A stretch of 15,339 nt of DNA from Oehlia diaphana. Taxonomy: Eukaryota; Glomeromycota; Glomeromycetes; Glomerales; Glomeraceae. Under the pieces are notes generated by a model. That model made no database searches, was not told the origin of the DNA, and worked only from the letters and a program-made list of their open reading frames with translations. The stretch spans positions 8,771 to 24,109 of the forward strand of contig QZLH01001745.1 in NCBI GenBank assembly GCA_003833135.1. Direction: 5' to 3'. How positions within the stretch are numbered: the first letter of the stretch is position 1; the number at the start of each line of letters is the position of its first letter. The translations under genes were made by a program, and so were the position numbers. Below, one piece after another: positions 1 to 9,262 of the stretch.

Positions 1-134
1 TTGTACAATAATTTAGATTCTGCAAATATAATATTTAGTATAAATTTGTAATTTCGCATATTTAAAGTTTAAAATCATATATCAAGGATAACTTGATATC
101 CAGTTATCAAAGTTTAATGAAATTTATATCATTG

Positions 135-310
135 GATTCGTCTCATTGAGAGGAATCGAATGGTAGTAATTATATATTTCTGGGATTAATATTTGATGCA
201 CAATTACAAAATACTTCAAATGTTATTTTCTATAATATCTTTTGATCCAGTGATTGTATGAAATCAATTTATGGCTTATTAGATTCGTCTCGATGAGACG
301 ATTCAAATGG
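135..310. repeat. Two copies of a 29-bp palindrome-bearing repeat
   Basis: Copies lie at 135-163 and 282-310 and match at 24 of 29 positions by eye. Both begin GATTCGTCTC and end with AATGG. In the second copy TCGTCTC (285-291) and GAGACGA (295-301) form a perfect 7-bp stem around GAT; the first copy has one stem mismatch. Start-to-start spacing is 147 bp. The flanking sequence is not obviously alike, so this looks like a short dispersed repeat rather than a long tandem duplication. Confidence 0.6.
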
Positions 311-480
311 TGATAAGCACATAATAATAGGGCCAATATTGACGAAGTTATAGTATTTTCAATCCATTTAAGGCCTTTTTGAAAATCCGTTATTTTAATG
401 AAAATATTGTGTTGTGTATTATTTAATATTTTAGAAAAATATAAAGCACAGAAATTGTTTATGTGACTTTAAATAACAAA

Positions 481-514
481 ATCACATGCTATTTATATTA
501 CATTAACATGTGAT
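481..514. repeat. Small inverted repeat
   Basis: ATCACATG at 481-488 and CATGTGAT at 507-514 are perfect reverse complements around an 18-nt AT-rich loop. No terminal element or target duplication is visible around it, so its role is unknown. Confidence 0.5.
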
Positions 515-639
515 GATCTACATAATTTTAGCCAAACAAACTGGCCGGATAATTATGGGCACCATCTGTATTTATTATTTAAGATCTTTTTATTACATTA
601 CATTAAGTTTTAACACAAAACTAGTTAATATTTAAGGTT

Positions 640-705
640 GTTGCTTATTTTCGGGTATTAAATATTTTAGGAGTTGCTTATTTTCGGGGGTTGCTTATTT
701 TCGGG
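640..705. repeat. Three direct copies of GTTGCTTATTTTCGGG
   Basis: Exact 16-bp copies occur at 640-655, 673-688 and 690-705. The last two are separated by one base, the first two by 17. The unit stands out from its AT-rich surroundings by its CGGG end. It could be a protein-binding cluster or the remnant end of a mobile element; nothing nearby settles which. Confidence 0.75.
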
Positions 706-1330
706 TAAATGAGAATTATTAAATTATATTTAATTTGATATTTTTAAATAATTCGTTTAGTTATACTCTTTAAAATTTTACATACTCTTAAAATTTTACC
801 TTAATCCAAAATAAATTTGTGGTGCATGTACCACAAACCACGCCACGAACCTGGCACACAAAAAACAAATGCGTTTGGGATGTGCTTGGAGTAATTTCAT
901 GCGAAGTAGTATATTCTAGATTTGGTGTATCTGAAGTTTCTATTGATGGAACGACGACACCCTTATCCATGTTCGCTTTTCTACGTGATCGTTTTGAACT
1001 TGGTTCTTGTTTCTTGATAGATTCCAAAGCAGAAGTCTGAACATAGTCATGCGTGAAACAATAAGAAAAAAAAATATCAAATTACTTACTCTTCTGGGTT
1101 TCTCCATATAGTCTGGATCCGATGAATCTGAACTTTCAGTATAACTTATCGATTTTCTTTTCTAGTCGATTTCTTTCAGAAAAGTCATAAATCAGTTTCA
1201 GTCGATTAGCATCATTTCCTACATACAAAGAAATACAACTTATTGCTAAAGAAAAAAATTGTGCATCCGTACCTTTGGCTTGCTACTAACGTCGAAAGAT
1301 CCATTATTGATCCCAATCATTGAGTTATTC

Positions 1331-1434
1331 GCCGTAACTTGGTGAATGTGAACTGACGGTCCACTGACTGGTTTACTTCACCGCCGTAACTTGGTGAATG
1401 TGAACCGACGGTCCACTAACTGGTTTACTTCAAG
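1331..1434. repeat. Tandem 52-bp duplication inside the gene remnant
   Basis: Two adjacent units, 1331-1382 and 1383-1434, each begin GCCGTAACTTGGTGAATGTG and differ at about four positions. On the minus strand each encodes a SGPSVHIHQVTA-type segment. Because 52 is not divisible by three, the copies lie in different frames and the duplication breaks the reading frame. Confidence 0.85.
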
Positions 1435-1528
1435 CAAGCTCACAATAAAGGCCCCAGCAAATAAATTTTGGTGTTAATAATATTATTGATTACTTTTAAA
1501 AATTATTTATTCGATTTTGCATCCCACA

Positions 1529-1650
1529 AGGTCGACCCAAAGTCTCAAACGTAAGAAATTCCCAAAGATATTGTCTTACGCCCAGTGGGGCAAGTGTCAG
1601 GTCGACCCAAAGTCTCAAACGTAAGAAATTCCCAAAGATATTGTCTTGCG
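1529..1650. repeat. Direct 70-bp-period duplication inside the gene remnant
   Basis: A 52-bp stretch starting AGGTCGACCCAAAGTCTCAA at 1529 recurs at 1599 with one mismatch, giving a 70-bp period. On the minus strand the upstream copy encodes RQYLWEFLTFETLGRP in the frame continuing from the first exon; the second copy is shifted, so the frame meets TGA at 1544-1546. The near identity suggests a recent duplication. Confidence 0.85.
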
Positions 1651-1959
1651 TCCCAACACTGCTTCGTAGCTTGTCCCAAAGACTTGATTGACGCATAACC
1701 CAAAGTTCTCGCGCCAACGCCACCAAAATACTTAACTATGTTTTCAACAAAAAATAAAGAAAATAACTCGCCTGTCTGTACTGTTCAAGTAAGTTCTTCA
1801 CCCGTTCACGCCTTGGGCCTTTTTGAGTATCAGAAATGGCCTCAAGGGATGTAATGTACGACTCGATCTTTTGCTTGAATAATGGTATATTACATTCTCC
1901 CAAAAAAGTCAATTCTCAGGCTCGCGATTAAAAAACTCGTGTATCTTGTTAACGGACAT

Positions 1960-3149
1960 TGCTGATAAAAAAGACTTGGTAAAAAGAATTTTTTTTTTTG
2001 CGAAATGTTATTGGCTCAAAGTGAAAGAATTTGAGGTAGAGAAATTATTCTGTTTCACAAGCCTGCATCGCTGCCTTGCGCCTAATTACTGCGCCTCCCT
2101 AATGTGAAGACTCCACTTATCACCTGATATAGTGCTACGCTTTTTATATAGGCTGATAAAAATGTTAGATTATATGAAAACTTTATTTGATTATCTTTTT
2201 CTTTTTTTTATACTTGACAGGTAAAGTAAAAATAAAGACATGGACAAAATATTTTGTCAATATAAAAATATAAAGAAATAGCTTACACGTGATCTCATTC
2301 AAAGCCTCGATCGTTAATTACTTTGATTTGATTTAATTTGATTAGATGTGACTTTATTTATCATTCAGCACACATACTCTCTATTACGTAATCCATTGCA
2401 CGTATCACACGTATTCTCTACTACACATATTCCGTCTATCGTACGTATTCTCCTTACTATCTCTATCACACGTCTTCTCTTTATCATTAAAACTATTGAT
2501 TTTGACCAGAAGCGATTTTGATCAGAAATGATGTTAAATTAATGATGACCGATAAAGTAAAATAAAATACATTAGATTTTTCTTGGTTTTCTAAATTTAA
2601 TATTAGTGATTTGTTGACTTGGTTCAAAGTGTTTACCATGTTCGTCATTAAATCAAAATCCCAAATCTTCATTCCTTAAGAAGAGAGTGAATAATATGTT
2701 CTACTTTTCATGCTCATAAAATCTGCATACGTTTGTCCGATCACAAGCCAACAAATAAAATCGATTGTTCGGTTATATAAGTCATTGATAAAACTGTTCT
2801 ATATATTTCATAGATTTAAAAAACATTTTTTTTAAAACAAAAAAGATTATCAACAATCAGTTAATAATTACCATATGTTAATTGGAAGACTTTTAATATC
2901 ATTCCCGCCAAACCTTATCATCAACTTACCAAATTTCGTTAAAACCATTCCACTTATATGTATTGGATTTGTAATCTAGAAAAATCTTTCAAAGCTTAAT
3001 TAGATTTCGTAAGTTGATCAACTGCTAACTGCTTCATTATCAAGTATCAACTAATGCTTCACCACAAATACAATTTTGTTGAGAGTATAATTTCAATCAG
3101 TTAACCCAAAAAAATCACATAAAAGATACATATATTAAGATCAGTACGT
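1960..3149. other. Non-coding stretch between two gene remnants
   Basis: No convincing coding region is visible. A degenerate pyrimidine-rich repeat lies at 2369-2484: CACACATACTCTCTATTA, CACACGTATTCTCTACTA and CACACGTCTTCTCTTTAT plus a related middle unit, at roughly 27-37 bp spacing. The rest is AT-rich and would include upstream sequence of the minus-strand remnant ending at 1959. Confidence 0.5.
2141..2150 (-). promoter_or_regulatory. Possible TATA box
   Basis: TATATAAAAA reads on the minus strand in a locally GC-richer patch (2060-2155), about 180 nt upstream of the ATG at 1959. The position fits a core promoter with a long 5' leader for the 788-1959 remnant, but TATA-like strings are common in sequence this AT-rich. 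Confidence 0.25.
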
Positions 3150-4632
3150 ACTTTCGCTAACACTCGCATTGTTTGGTTCGTTGTCTTGCATACATCCCGC
3201 CGTACCGGTCAATACATCAAATTTGTTTGTTTTGGCCAAAAATGTAAAAATATAGGCCAGCAACAAATGTTTCCATCATAGAGTCAATTTTATTAGTAGC
3301 AATCCTTTGCTAACCTAGCAGCATCTTTTCATGTCTACGTCAACATTGAATTTTTACCTAAAGCAACATATACTCTTAATTGTTCTATGGCACCTAACCT
3401 AAAAGTATCAAATAACCAAAAACAAGTTTTTCATAATTAATTAATAATAAATCAAAAAAATAAAAACTCACATTATGACTCACTGTCAAATCTGCTAGTA
3501 AAATAAACTTTCTATCTCTTCTTTTGTCAATTTATCATCCCATACACACATTATTTTCTTTCTAACTTGCTTCTTGTCGCTTTCCTATGTAATAAACAAT
3601 TACTTACTCTAATAAAACATTAGGTTCGTTAGATCGTTTGGCAGTTCCAGACTGTTTCTTCCGCCATGTACTCACTTTTCACTATAATATGTAGATGACG
3701 AGCACAGACTTTACTGAACCTGCCCTTTTCAATTAAGACCAACAACCTCGGAGAACACTCCCGACCAATTAATTAAAAATATAAAAGAACTAAATCAACG
3801 TCTTTAATTTCATTTTCACTGATAATCGGATTCGTAGGAAGTTTTGATATGTCATTCACGCCTGAATAAAAATTTACTTTATATAAAAATTTATACTTTA
3901 AAAATAAACCGATAATGTAATAATATTTTGAATATAAACTACGTTTTTTTTTTACCCTTCTGCAGTTCTTTAGATTTTTTTAATTTTATCAAATGGTCGC
4001 GCCTTTTCTTTTTTAATATTGTCAAATCCTAATCTCGTGAAGTGACTAGAGTCTCGGATAAGACTGACAAATTTATCAAGAACTTCTTCAATATATGCAA
4101 GTTAAAGAATTTTTGATAAGCAGTAAAGCAGCCTAGTTAAAACTAGTTTCAATAATTAAAGTATTAAAAAATTGATTCGTAATTGATAATAAAGTCAACT
4201 CACTTTATTAGACATTTACAACAAAAATAAGATCTAAATCCTTAAGTTCTAAGAATTTTAATAAACTATTTTCTCTCCAATTAATATATCAATTAAAGAA
4301 TTAACCAGGACGAAGTAATACGAATAATTCCAACTTTCATCAGAATTATTATAAAGAAACAAGCATTTTTTAGTTTTTCATCATCATCAGCTCAAATCTA
4401 AATGAGGAAATTTGCAGATGATAATTTACTGCATTTAATTTAGTTTCACGTGCTTGAATATTACAATATAAATCTCCCGATTCACGAATTTTTTTCTCAA
4501 ATACTGAATCGAATGTGACGAAATATATTTACGCGATCATATACGCGGTGATTCAAGCGTCTTTAATATTATAAAGAAAAATGACTTGTATAGCGGAATG
4601 ATTCTTTCAAAGTTTACTAAATTCGCCATCAT
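3150..4632 (-). pseudogene. Series of decayed coding fragments, family not recognised
   Basis: Several short but protein-like segments follow each other on the minus strand. They are MMANLVNFERIIPLYKS (from 4632); a helix-forming charged segment with VFEKKIRESGDLYCNIQ (about 4513-4370); YIEEVLDKFVSLIRDSSHF (4101-3970); NDISKLPTNPIISENEIKD (3859-3773); GRECSPRLLVLIEKGRFSK (3769-3629); a Lys-rich segment with CVWDDKLTKEE and FILLADLTVSHN (about 3580-3475, one base missing between them); AIEQLRVYVALGKNSML (near 3395-3335); and FDVLTGTAGCMQDNEPN (near 3230-3150). Each is closed by a stop or frame change within 30-50 codons. Some gaps could be introns, but at least one GTAAGT..CATAG pair (3585-3607) is only 23 bp, too short to splice. 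Weak W..EED spacing recalls the start of a SANT/Myb helix, which is not enough for a domain call. It could be one gene or two adjacent remnants. Confidence 0.4.
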
Positions 4633-5891
4633 AAAGAAAGAGGAGATAAGCAGAGCTTGCACTTAATTAGATGATAGTATAGAACGAGAAAGCTTATTCA
4701 ACACTTTGTAATTCAACAAATGTAGTGAATTAATAATATCGTTGAAAAATTTATTTCTTTGGACTTGTACTGATTGATACTCGAATAAATAATAGTATAT
4801 TTTATATTACGCTCAAAATTTAATCACTGATGCATTGGACTCAAGAGCATTCGTTTATCTTGATACTAAGGAATTGAAAGAATTTTGTTGAGGATGATTA
4901 TTTGATACCCAATTATCCTAAGCATTCGAGACATTCAGACGAAGCGTGTATTTTATAGAATGAATATTAATAAGAGATGTTCAACATAATAGGAATGAAA
5001 AGTTATCAAGCAGAGCATGAAAAATTATTTTTTAATAAATGAAAATAGGATATCCATCAAATCTCAAACAATCGAATTTGATAAATGATGAAAAATTAAA
5101 ACATCATAAGCTATGAAAACACAAAGGAAGCAAAAGAACATTCTAACTGAGTAATCTATAGTCGCAATTAGATTCCTTTTAGGGAATAAGATTTTTGCAT
5201 TCATATACAGTGCACAACTAGCGTGATTAGCAGCATGTTAAGGGTGTCGTTTCTTTGTAACTCAGATTAATAAATGGAACCAACTGGACAGTCATATTAT
5301 TAGACTACTACTAATAGATTAAAAAAAAATATATCCAATTCGGTTAAGATTGAAAATCTCGGAGTAGTTGCGACTTTTTTTTCTATAAAACTCAGACATG
5401 TAATCTGTAATGCTACATTCCGAGTAATTGTAATAAAATATCAATTTTAATCAGAAGTATAATTCACCAAATACTATTTAACTTTCTTGGTTCAATTCTT
5501 TCTTTCTTTCTATTGTTCTTTTTCCTGTTCTCTTTCTTCATTCCTCCTTCCCTTTTTCTTTTTCTAATCTTCCTTCGGATATACGAAAATATTAAGAATA
5601 ATAAATCTAAAATATAAGGAACAAAGTTAGTATAGTTCATAGAATATAAAACTCGAATTATATAATCATGGTTACCTTTCATTTTCTTTAAATTTCTCCT
5701 TAATGTGGGAAAGTATGAAAGTGCATTAAGTGCCTTTATAGCATAAGATATTTGTTATTAGGCCGAAGTTGACTGTATGAAACAATCCATAGCACTTGTT
5801 CTTTCCGTTCCCGGTTTCGCTTGTAAAACATTATCCTTAGAAACAAACGTTCCAGGGGGATAATACAGACCAAAACACACCACATCCCGTC
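4633..5891. other. AT-rich non-coding stretch with a pyrimidine tract
   Basis: I see no supported gene. At 5490-5570 there is a long, almost pure pyrimidine run with TTTCTTTCTTTC and TCCTCCTTCC. It explains an open minus-strand frame of low-complexity Lys/Arg/Glu residues, which I do not treat as a gene. GC content rises from about 5760 towards the small gene that ends at 5892, so this end may contain its 3' untranslated region. Confidence 0.5.
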
Positions 5892-6273
5892 TCATAACTT
5901 TCTAAAATTTGTATCATCTACTTTAGCATAATGATACAAATATTCGTTACGGCCTGGACGATAGTATTGGTATTCATGATAGAACCCGAAGCGTGTAGGT
6001 CCTTGATAATCGATAACTCCTTTATAATTGTGAAATGAAATGAGAGAGAAAGGTAATGAATTTGAATCATAGACGAAAATAGTTCTCTGCCTTGCTTACC
6101 AACATAGAATTCATATCTGGTTGATATGTTTTTACCACGAATATAAACAGACTTTGGAGATCACTTTCATTGCACTTGTCACAATGCATTTAAGTTCAAA
6201 GGACGGAATTCACAGTGGAAAGATTCAGTTTTCCAAAAATTTTGTTCGGTCGTTGATACAGGTATCGGAACAT
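5892..6273 (-). CDS. Small three-exon gene, 79 aa, possible mitochondrial protein
   Basis: The proposed exons on the minus strand are 6273-6214, 6151-6100 and 6019-5892, with introns of 62 bp (GTGAAT..AAAG) and 80 bp (GTAAGC..AAAG, pyrimidine-rich before the acceptor). Phase is kept at both junctions: the first intron falls between codons, the second splits a Gly codon. The frame then runs to TGA at 5894-5892, giving 79 residues. The ATG has A at -3. The first 20 residues (MFRYLYQRPNKIFGKLNLST) are rich in Arg, Lys and hydrophobics with no acidic residue, as in mitochondrial presequences. The remainder is rich in Tyr, Arg and Gly (RFGFYHEYQYYRPGRNEY) with no membrane segment. I do not recognise the family. 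The model was built by eye, and the GTGAAT donor is the weakest part. Unlike its neighbours it needs no frame correction, and the local GC content is raised. Confidence 0.42.
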
Positions 6274-6885
6274 GGTTCACACATATTCTCTTTATAGTTT
6301 GAGTTGCAGTATAATTGAATAATTGACTGATGGTTGTAATATATTTTTGTAAAAGAAATTTATTATTTTTTTTTATAAAAAAATAATTATATTTTTCACG
6401 AAATCAAATTATTTTTTTTTTTTTTTTTAAAAAAAAAAATTTTGTGAGGAAAAAAAATATATATATATAAATATATATAAATTTATTTTATTTATTTATT
6501 TATATTATTTATTTATTCTATATCTAATATTTAAATATTTAATTAAAAAAATTTTTTTAATTTATCCGTTTTCCGATCCTAATGGATCACGGATTGAAGC
6601 ACAATTTAATTTATACAAAAAAATATATGATAATAAAAAAAATTTTTTTTTTTAAACAATCCTTATATATATCTGATGAATGCATCTTATTATTAAATCT
6701 CGTGTAACAAAGATATTCCCGGATATATTTATGATTGATCTATTTTATCTATTTTTTCATAAAAACATTAAAACTTATTAAATTTATCGGTTAATCATAA
6801 TATTTTTGTGTAATAAAATTACGCTTATTTAATGCATAATGGCTTAGTGTAATATGACCAATATTTCAACATGTTTACCCTTATG
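6274..6885. other. Low-complexity AT stretch with inverted homopolymer runs
   Basis: No gene is visible. Around 6390-6455 a T-run meets an A-run, flanked by TTTTTCACGAAAT and ATTTTGTGAGGAAAA, which are imperfect reverse complements; the whole could fold back or be a small decayed palindromic element. AT microsatellite follows (6455-6540). At 6566-6596 ATCCG..GATCC and GGATC..CGGAT form an interrupted stem in an otherwise AT-only neighbourhood. Confidence 0.5.
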
Positions 6886-7068
6886 TTAGGGGAAAGAAAA
6901 TCCGTTAAAAAATTGATTTATGGATGGATTATTTGTATGTTGTGTTGGTAATCTCCTAACACGGATCGTATCAATTATAATTCTTACTCGTCGATTATTC
7001 CGCCGTCTTCGAATAGTAAGACTAGCGTAAGATGAACCGTTTGAAAGAGTACGTTCAGATTTATTCAT
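6886..7068 (-). CDS. Possible small Arg-rich ORF, 60 aa
   Basis: An ATG at 7068 opens 60 codons ending at TAA 6886-6888. The protein starts MNKSERTLSNGSSYASL and has a strongly basic middle (TIRRRRNNRRVR then IRVRRL), which could bind nucleic acid or act as a nuclear signal. The segment is clearly less AT-rich than its flanks, which favours real or former coding sequence. There is no recognised domain, and length alone does not exclude chance. A GTAAGA sits inside it but has no acceptor at a plausible distance. Confidence 0.28.
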   Translation of the reverse strand: MNKSERTLSNGSSYASLTIRRRRNNRRVRIIIDTIRVRRLPTQHTNNPSINQFFNGFSFP

Positions 7069-9225
7069 TACGAGTATTATTTTGAAAAAAACAAAAAAAT
7101 ATGAAATAAAAAATTCGTAAAAGGAGTTTTTTTTCTTGGTTTTCTGTGTTTTCTCACTTCTATATATATAAAAAATATATATATATTTTTTTATATATAA
7201 TTTATTATATATAACGGATAAATAAGTGATATACTAATATGTTTTATTTTCGTGTTAAAAAAAAATTAAAATTTTGTATAACTTTTTTTATATCAATTGA
7301 TGAACGATTTGAAACTTCTGTTGCATCATTGCATGCAACAAACAGAGAATTCTAAATTTGGAGTACTTTTTATAAATTCGAAAAAGGATTTTAAATAATC
7401 ATAATTATTTTCACTTTTAAAAGTAAGTTTATAAAACGAATTATTTAAACTATAAATAGTTTAAGAGATAAAATCGATTAATTTCATTTCTAAACATTCT
7501 AAACAATTTTAACATAGAAACGTAATTGGAAAATATAAAGTAAAAATGAAAATGAAATAAATATACGATTGAAACGTGCATAGAATAATTATCTAAATAA
7601 AAATTAAAATACGCCATTAAAAATATTCTGTAAACAACGAAAACTAAAATACATCAAATATATCATTATGTATCATATATATATTCCGATTTTTTCAATA
7701 AACGTTGATGACAAAACCATTACCAAATATAGAGTAAAAAATAATGTTCACCTTCAGCCAAGCAAAATTTTTTTTATTTTTACAATGAAAAAGAGAGAAT
7801 TTCATACTCCGTCAAAAAAACTTGTCTAGCTTCATCCGAACTTTACAAAAAAAAAAAGGTATGAAAATTTGAAACATTGAATCACCTCTTACTACTTATT
7901 ATTTGCTTAATTAGGTGATATGTATATGCCGATTAAGGTGATTTATGTTTACTCCTGAGACCTGAGTCACATTTTTATATTAATCCTTTTTTTTTTTCGT
8001 GGGGAATTTTACAATCATTTAACATAATTATATAACACAATTTATTAAAATTATCAATATCAACATAAGATTGGTGTTCACCATTCACCGCGTACTTTTC
8101 TTTTTTGTGTAAATCTCGTTTTTTTTTTTTTACGAGACTTACAATTTATATCACTTTTGTATCGTTTGGCTGAAACAAAGAAAATAATTATAAATGTAGA
8201 TCCTAATTATTTTGGGAGGACCATTTATTTAAATTTAAGCCGTGATCTGCTTATTTTTTATTCTATTACCCTTTCCCCATATTATCATAATTAATAATTG
8301 TTTGGAGCTCGTTTGTTTATTAGGAATTCCGGACCTTTTTGGGTGCATATTGAATATGTTCATTTGATGATTTACCAACCAAAATATACTGTATATTACA
8401 TAATCTGCGAATCAAGTATTGAATATCAATCGAATAGTCTAGAAAGAAAAATAATTATTGTTTTTTTTTTAATAAATTTTTATTTGACTGTCAGTTTGTC
8501 TTTGACACATGTCAAAAATAAAAGTTTTCTTTGTAAGCATAACATATATATCTTAATTACATGTATATATCCAAAAATATCCTACTTCAATATAATGTGC
8601 TACAAATAAATCAATAACAAAGATCATTATTAATGTACGTAACATTCGACAATTAACTGGGCGTAACCTAAATCTAAAAATCTATCAATTTATTCCCAAT
8701 TTAGTTATATTGAATAAATAAAAAAAGTTTATATTGTTGTTATTTGCACGAGAAGTTTTATCTTTTTTATTTTTATTTGCATATTCATTATGTTTACATT
8801 ATCAACTTTTTTACGTAATACATCTTTAAGATAAAAAAACTAAACTCGTTCCTATCTAGTTTATACTTTTATTTTATTTTTTCCGTTTCTTTCTTTCTTT
8901 TTTTTTTTTTGATCATTTTTTTTTAAAAAAAAAATTTCCCATCTGTAGCTTCTTACCTATGAAAATAATTTAAAGAAAAAACTTTCTGGATTAAAATATT
9001 ATTGGAAAGGCTAAGCATTAATATATACTAATATGGATTAATCATTTCACCCCGGTTTCTACCATTATATCTCTCTACATTTTTATCTAAAGATATTTTT
9101 AAAATTCTATTTATTATATTTCCAAATTCAATTAAATTCAAAATTTTAATTTCAAATTACAAATATATTGAATTTTACAATATATTGGTTTTTACAATTA
9201 CTGTATAATATTTAATTATAGAAAA
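7069..9225. other. Long AT-rich stretch without a supported gene
   Basis: Both strands are dense in stops and homopolymers. AT microsatellite lies at 7160-7215; T-rich and A-rich runs meet at 8898-8936. At 8298-8609 a plus-strand frame is open but begins at TTG and encodes an unpatterned AT-driven peptide, so I do not call it. ATCACCT at 7881-7887 and AGGTGAT at 7913-7919 and 7936-7942 resemble half-sites of the palindromes near 13020-13160. Confidence 0.5.
8114..8137. repeat. Short stem with poly-T loop
   Basis: TCTCGT (8114-8119) and ACGAGA (8132-8137) flank an uninterrupted run of T. The stem is only 6 bp, so a functional hairpin is possible but unproven. Confidence 0.3.
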
Positions 9226-9262
9226 CTAGCCGTTGAACACTTGAACCCGTTGCTCCGCAACG
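9226..9262 (-). other. Helitron 3' terminal hairpin and CTAG end
   Basis: Reading the minus strand, CGTTGC-GGA-GCAACG forms a perfect stem with a 3-nt loop. It is followed by CTAG and then host-like AT-rich sequence starting with T. A second GACGTTGCGG copy sits directly before the stem, a local direct repeat. Confidence 0.6.

Larger units (their letters stand above)
1..787. other. AT-rich non-coding stretch with short repeats
   Basis: I see no coding region here on either strand. It holds two related 29-bp copies (135-163 and 282-310), a small inverted repeat (481-488 with 507-514), three copies of GTTGCTTATTTTCGGG (640-705) and a 7-bp stem GATAACT/AGTTATC at 87-108. It lies downstream of the minus-strand gene remnant that ends near 788. 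Confidence 0.6.
788..1959 (-). pseudogene. Decayed multi-exon gene, family not recognised
   Basis: The remnant probably begins at the ATG at 1959 (MSVNKIHEFFNREPE). One base seems lost near 1911-1914, after which the frame continues (LTFLGECNIPLFKQKIESY) to about 1772. A 41-bp intron starting GCGAGT (1731-1771) would join in phase to YFGGVGARTLGYASIKSLG, which stays open to 1544. Further downstream are GPSVHIHQVTANNSMIG (near 1300-1380), an intron-like GTACGG..TAG stretch (1219-1272), a Ser/Asp-rich segment (SSDSSDPDYMEKPRR), a GTAAGT..CAG intron (1037-1089) and a basic, Ser/Thr-rich tail ending in TAA at 788. The SKRSRRK stretch could be a nuclear localisation signal. Frame breaks remain at the 1219-1272 junction, near 1150, and at two tandem duplications of 70 and 52 bp, neither a multiple of three. 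I do not recognise a domain. The intron signals and peptide quality show descent from a real gene; exon limits are approximate. Confidence 0.55.

Noticed and set aside
819..1040. Plus-strand open frame of 73 codons
   Set aside because: It lies antisense to the basic tail exon of the minus-strand gene remnant, whose intron at 1037-1089 and composition explain the sequence better.
3585..3607. GTAAGT..CATAG pair as an intron
   Set aside because: It would be only 23 bp, far below a workable intron length, and does not keep the frame.
5464..5682. Minus-strand frame encoding a Lys/Arg/Glu-rich 72-aa peptide
   Set aside because: The basic stretch is the direct translation of a simple pyrimidine tract (purine on the minus strand); no domain or other support.
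6566..6600. Interrupted stem ATCCG..GATCC / GGATC..CGGAT as a tRNA fragment
   Set aside because: No cloverleaf, anticodon arm or T-loop sequence can be built around it.
8298..8609. Plus-strand open frame of 103 codons
   Set aside because: It begins with TTG, not a normal start in a eukaryote, and its AT-driven composition shows no protein-like pattern.
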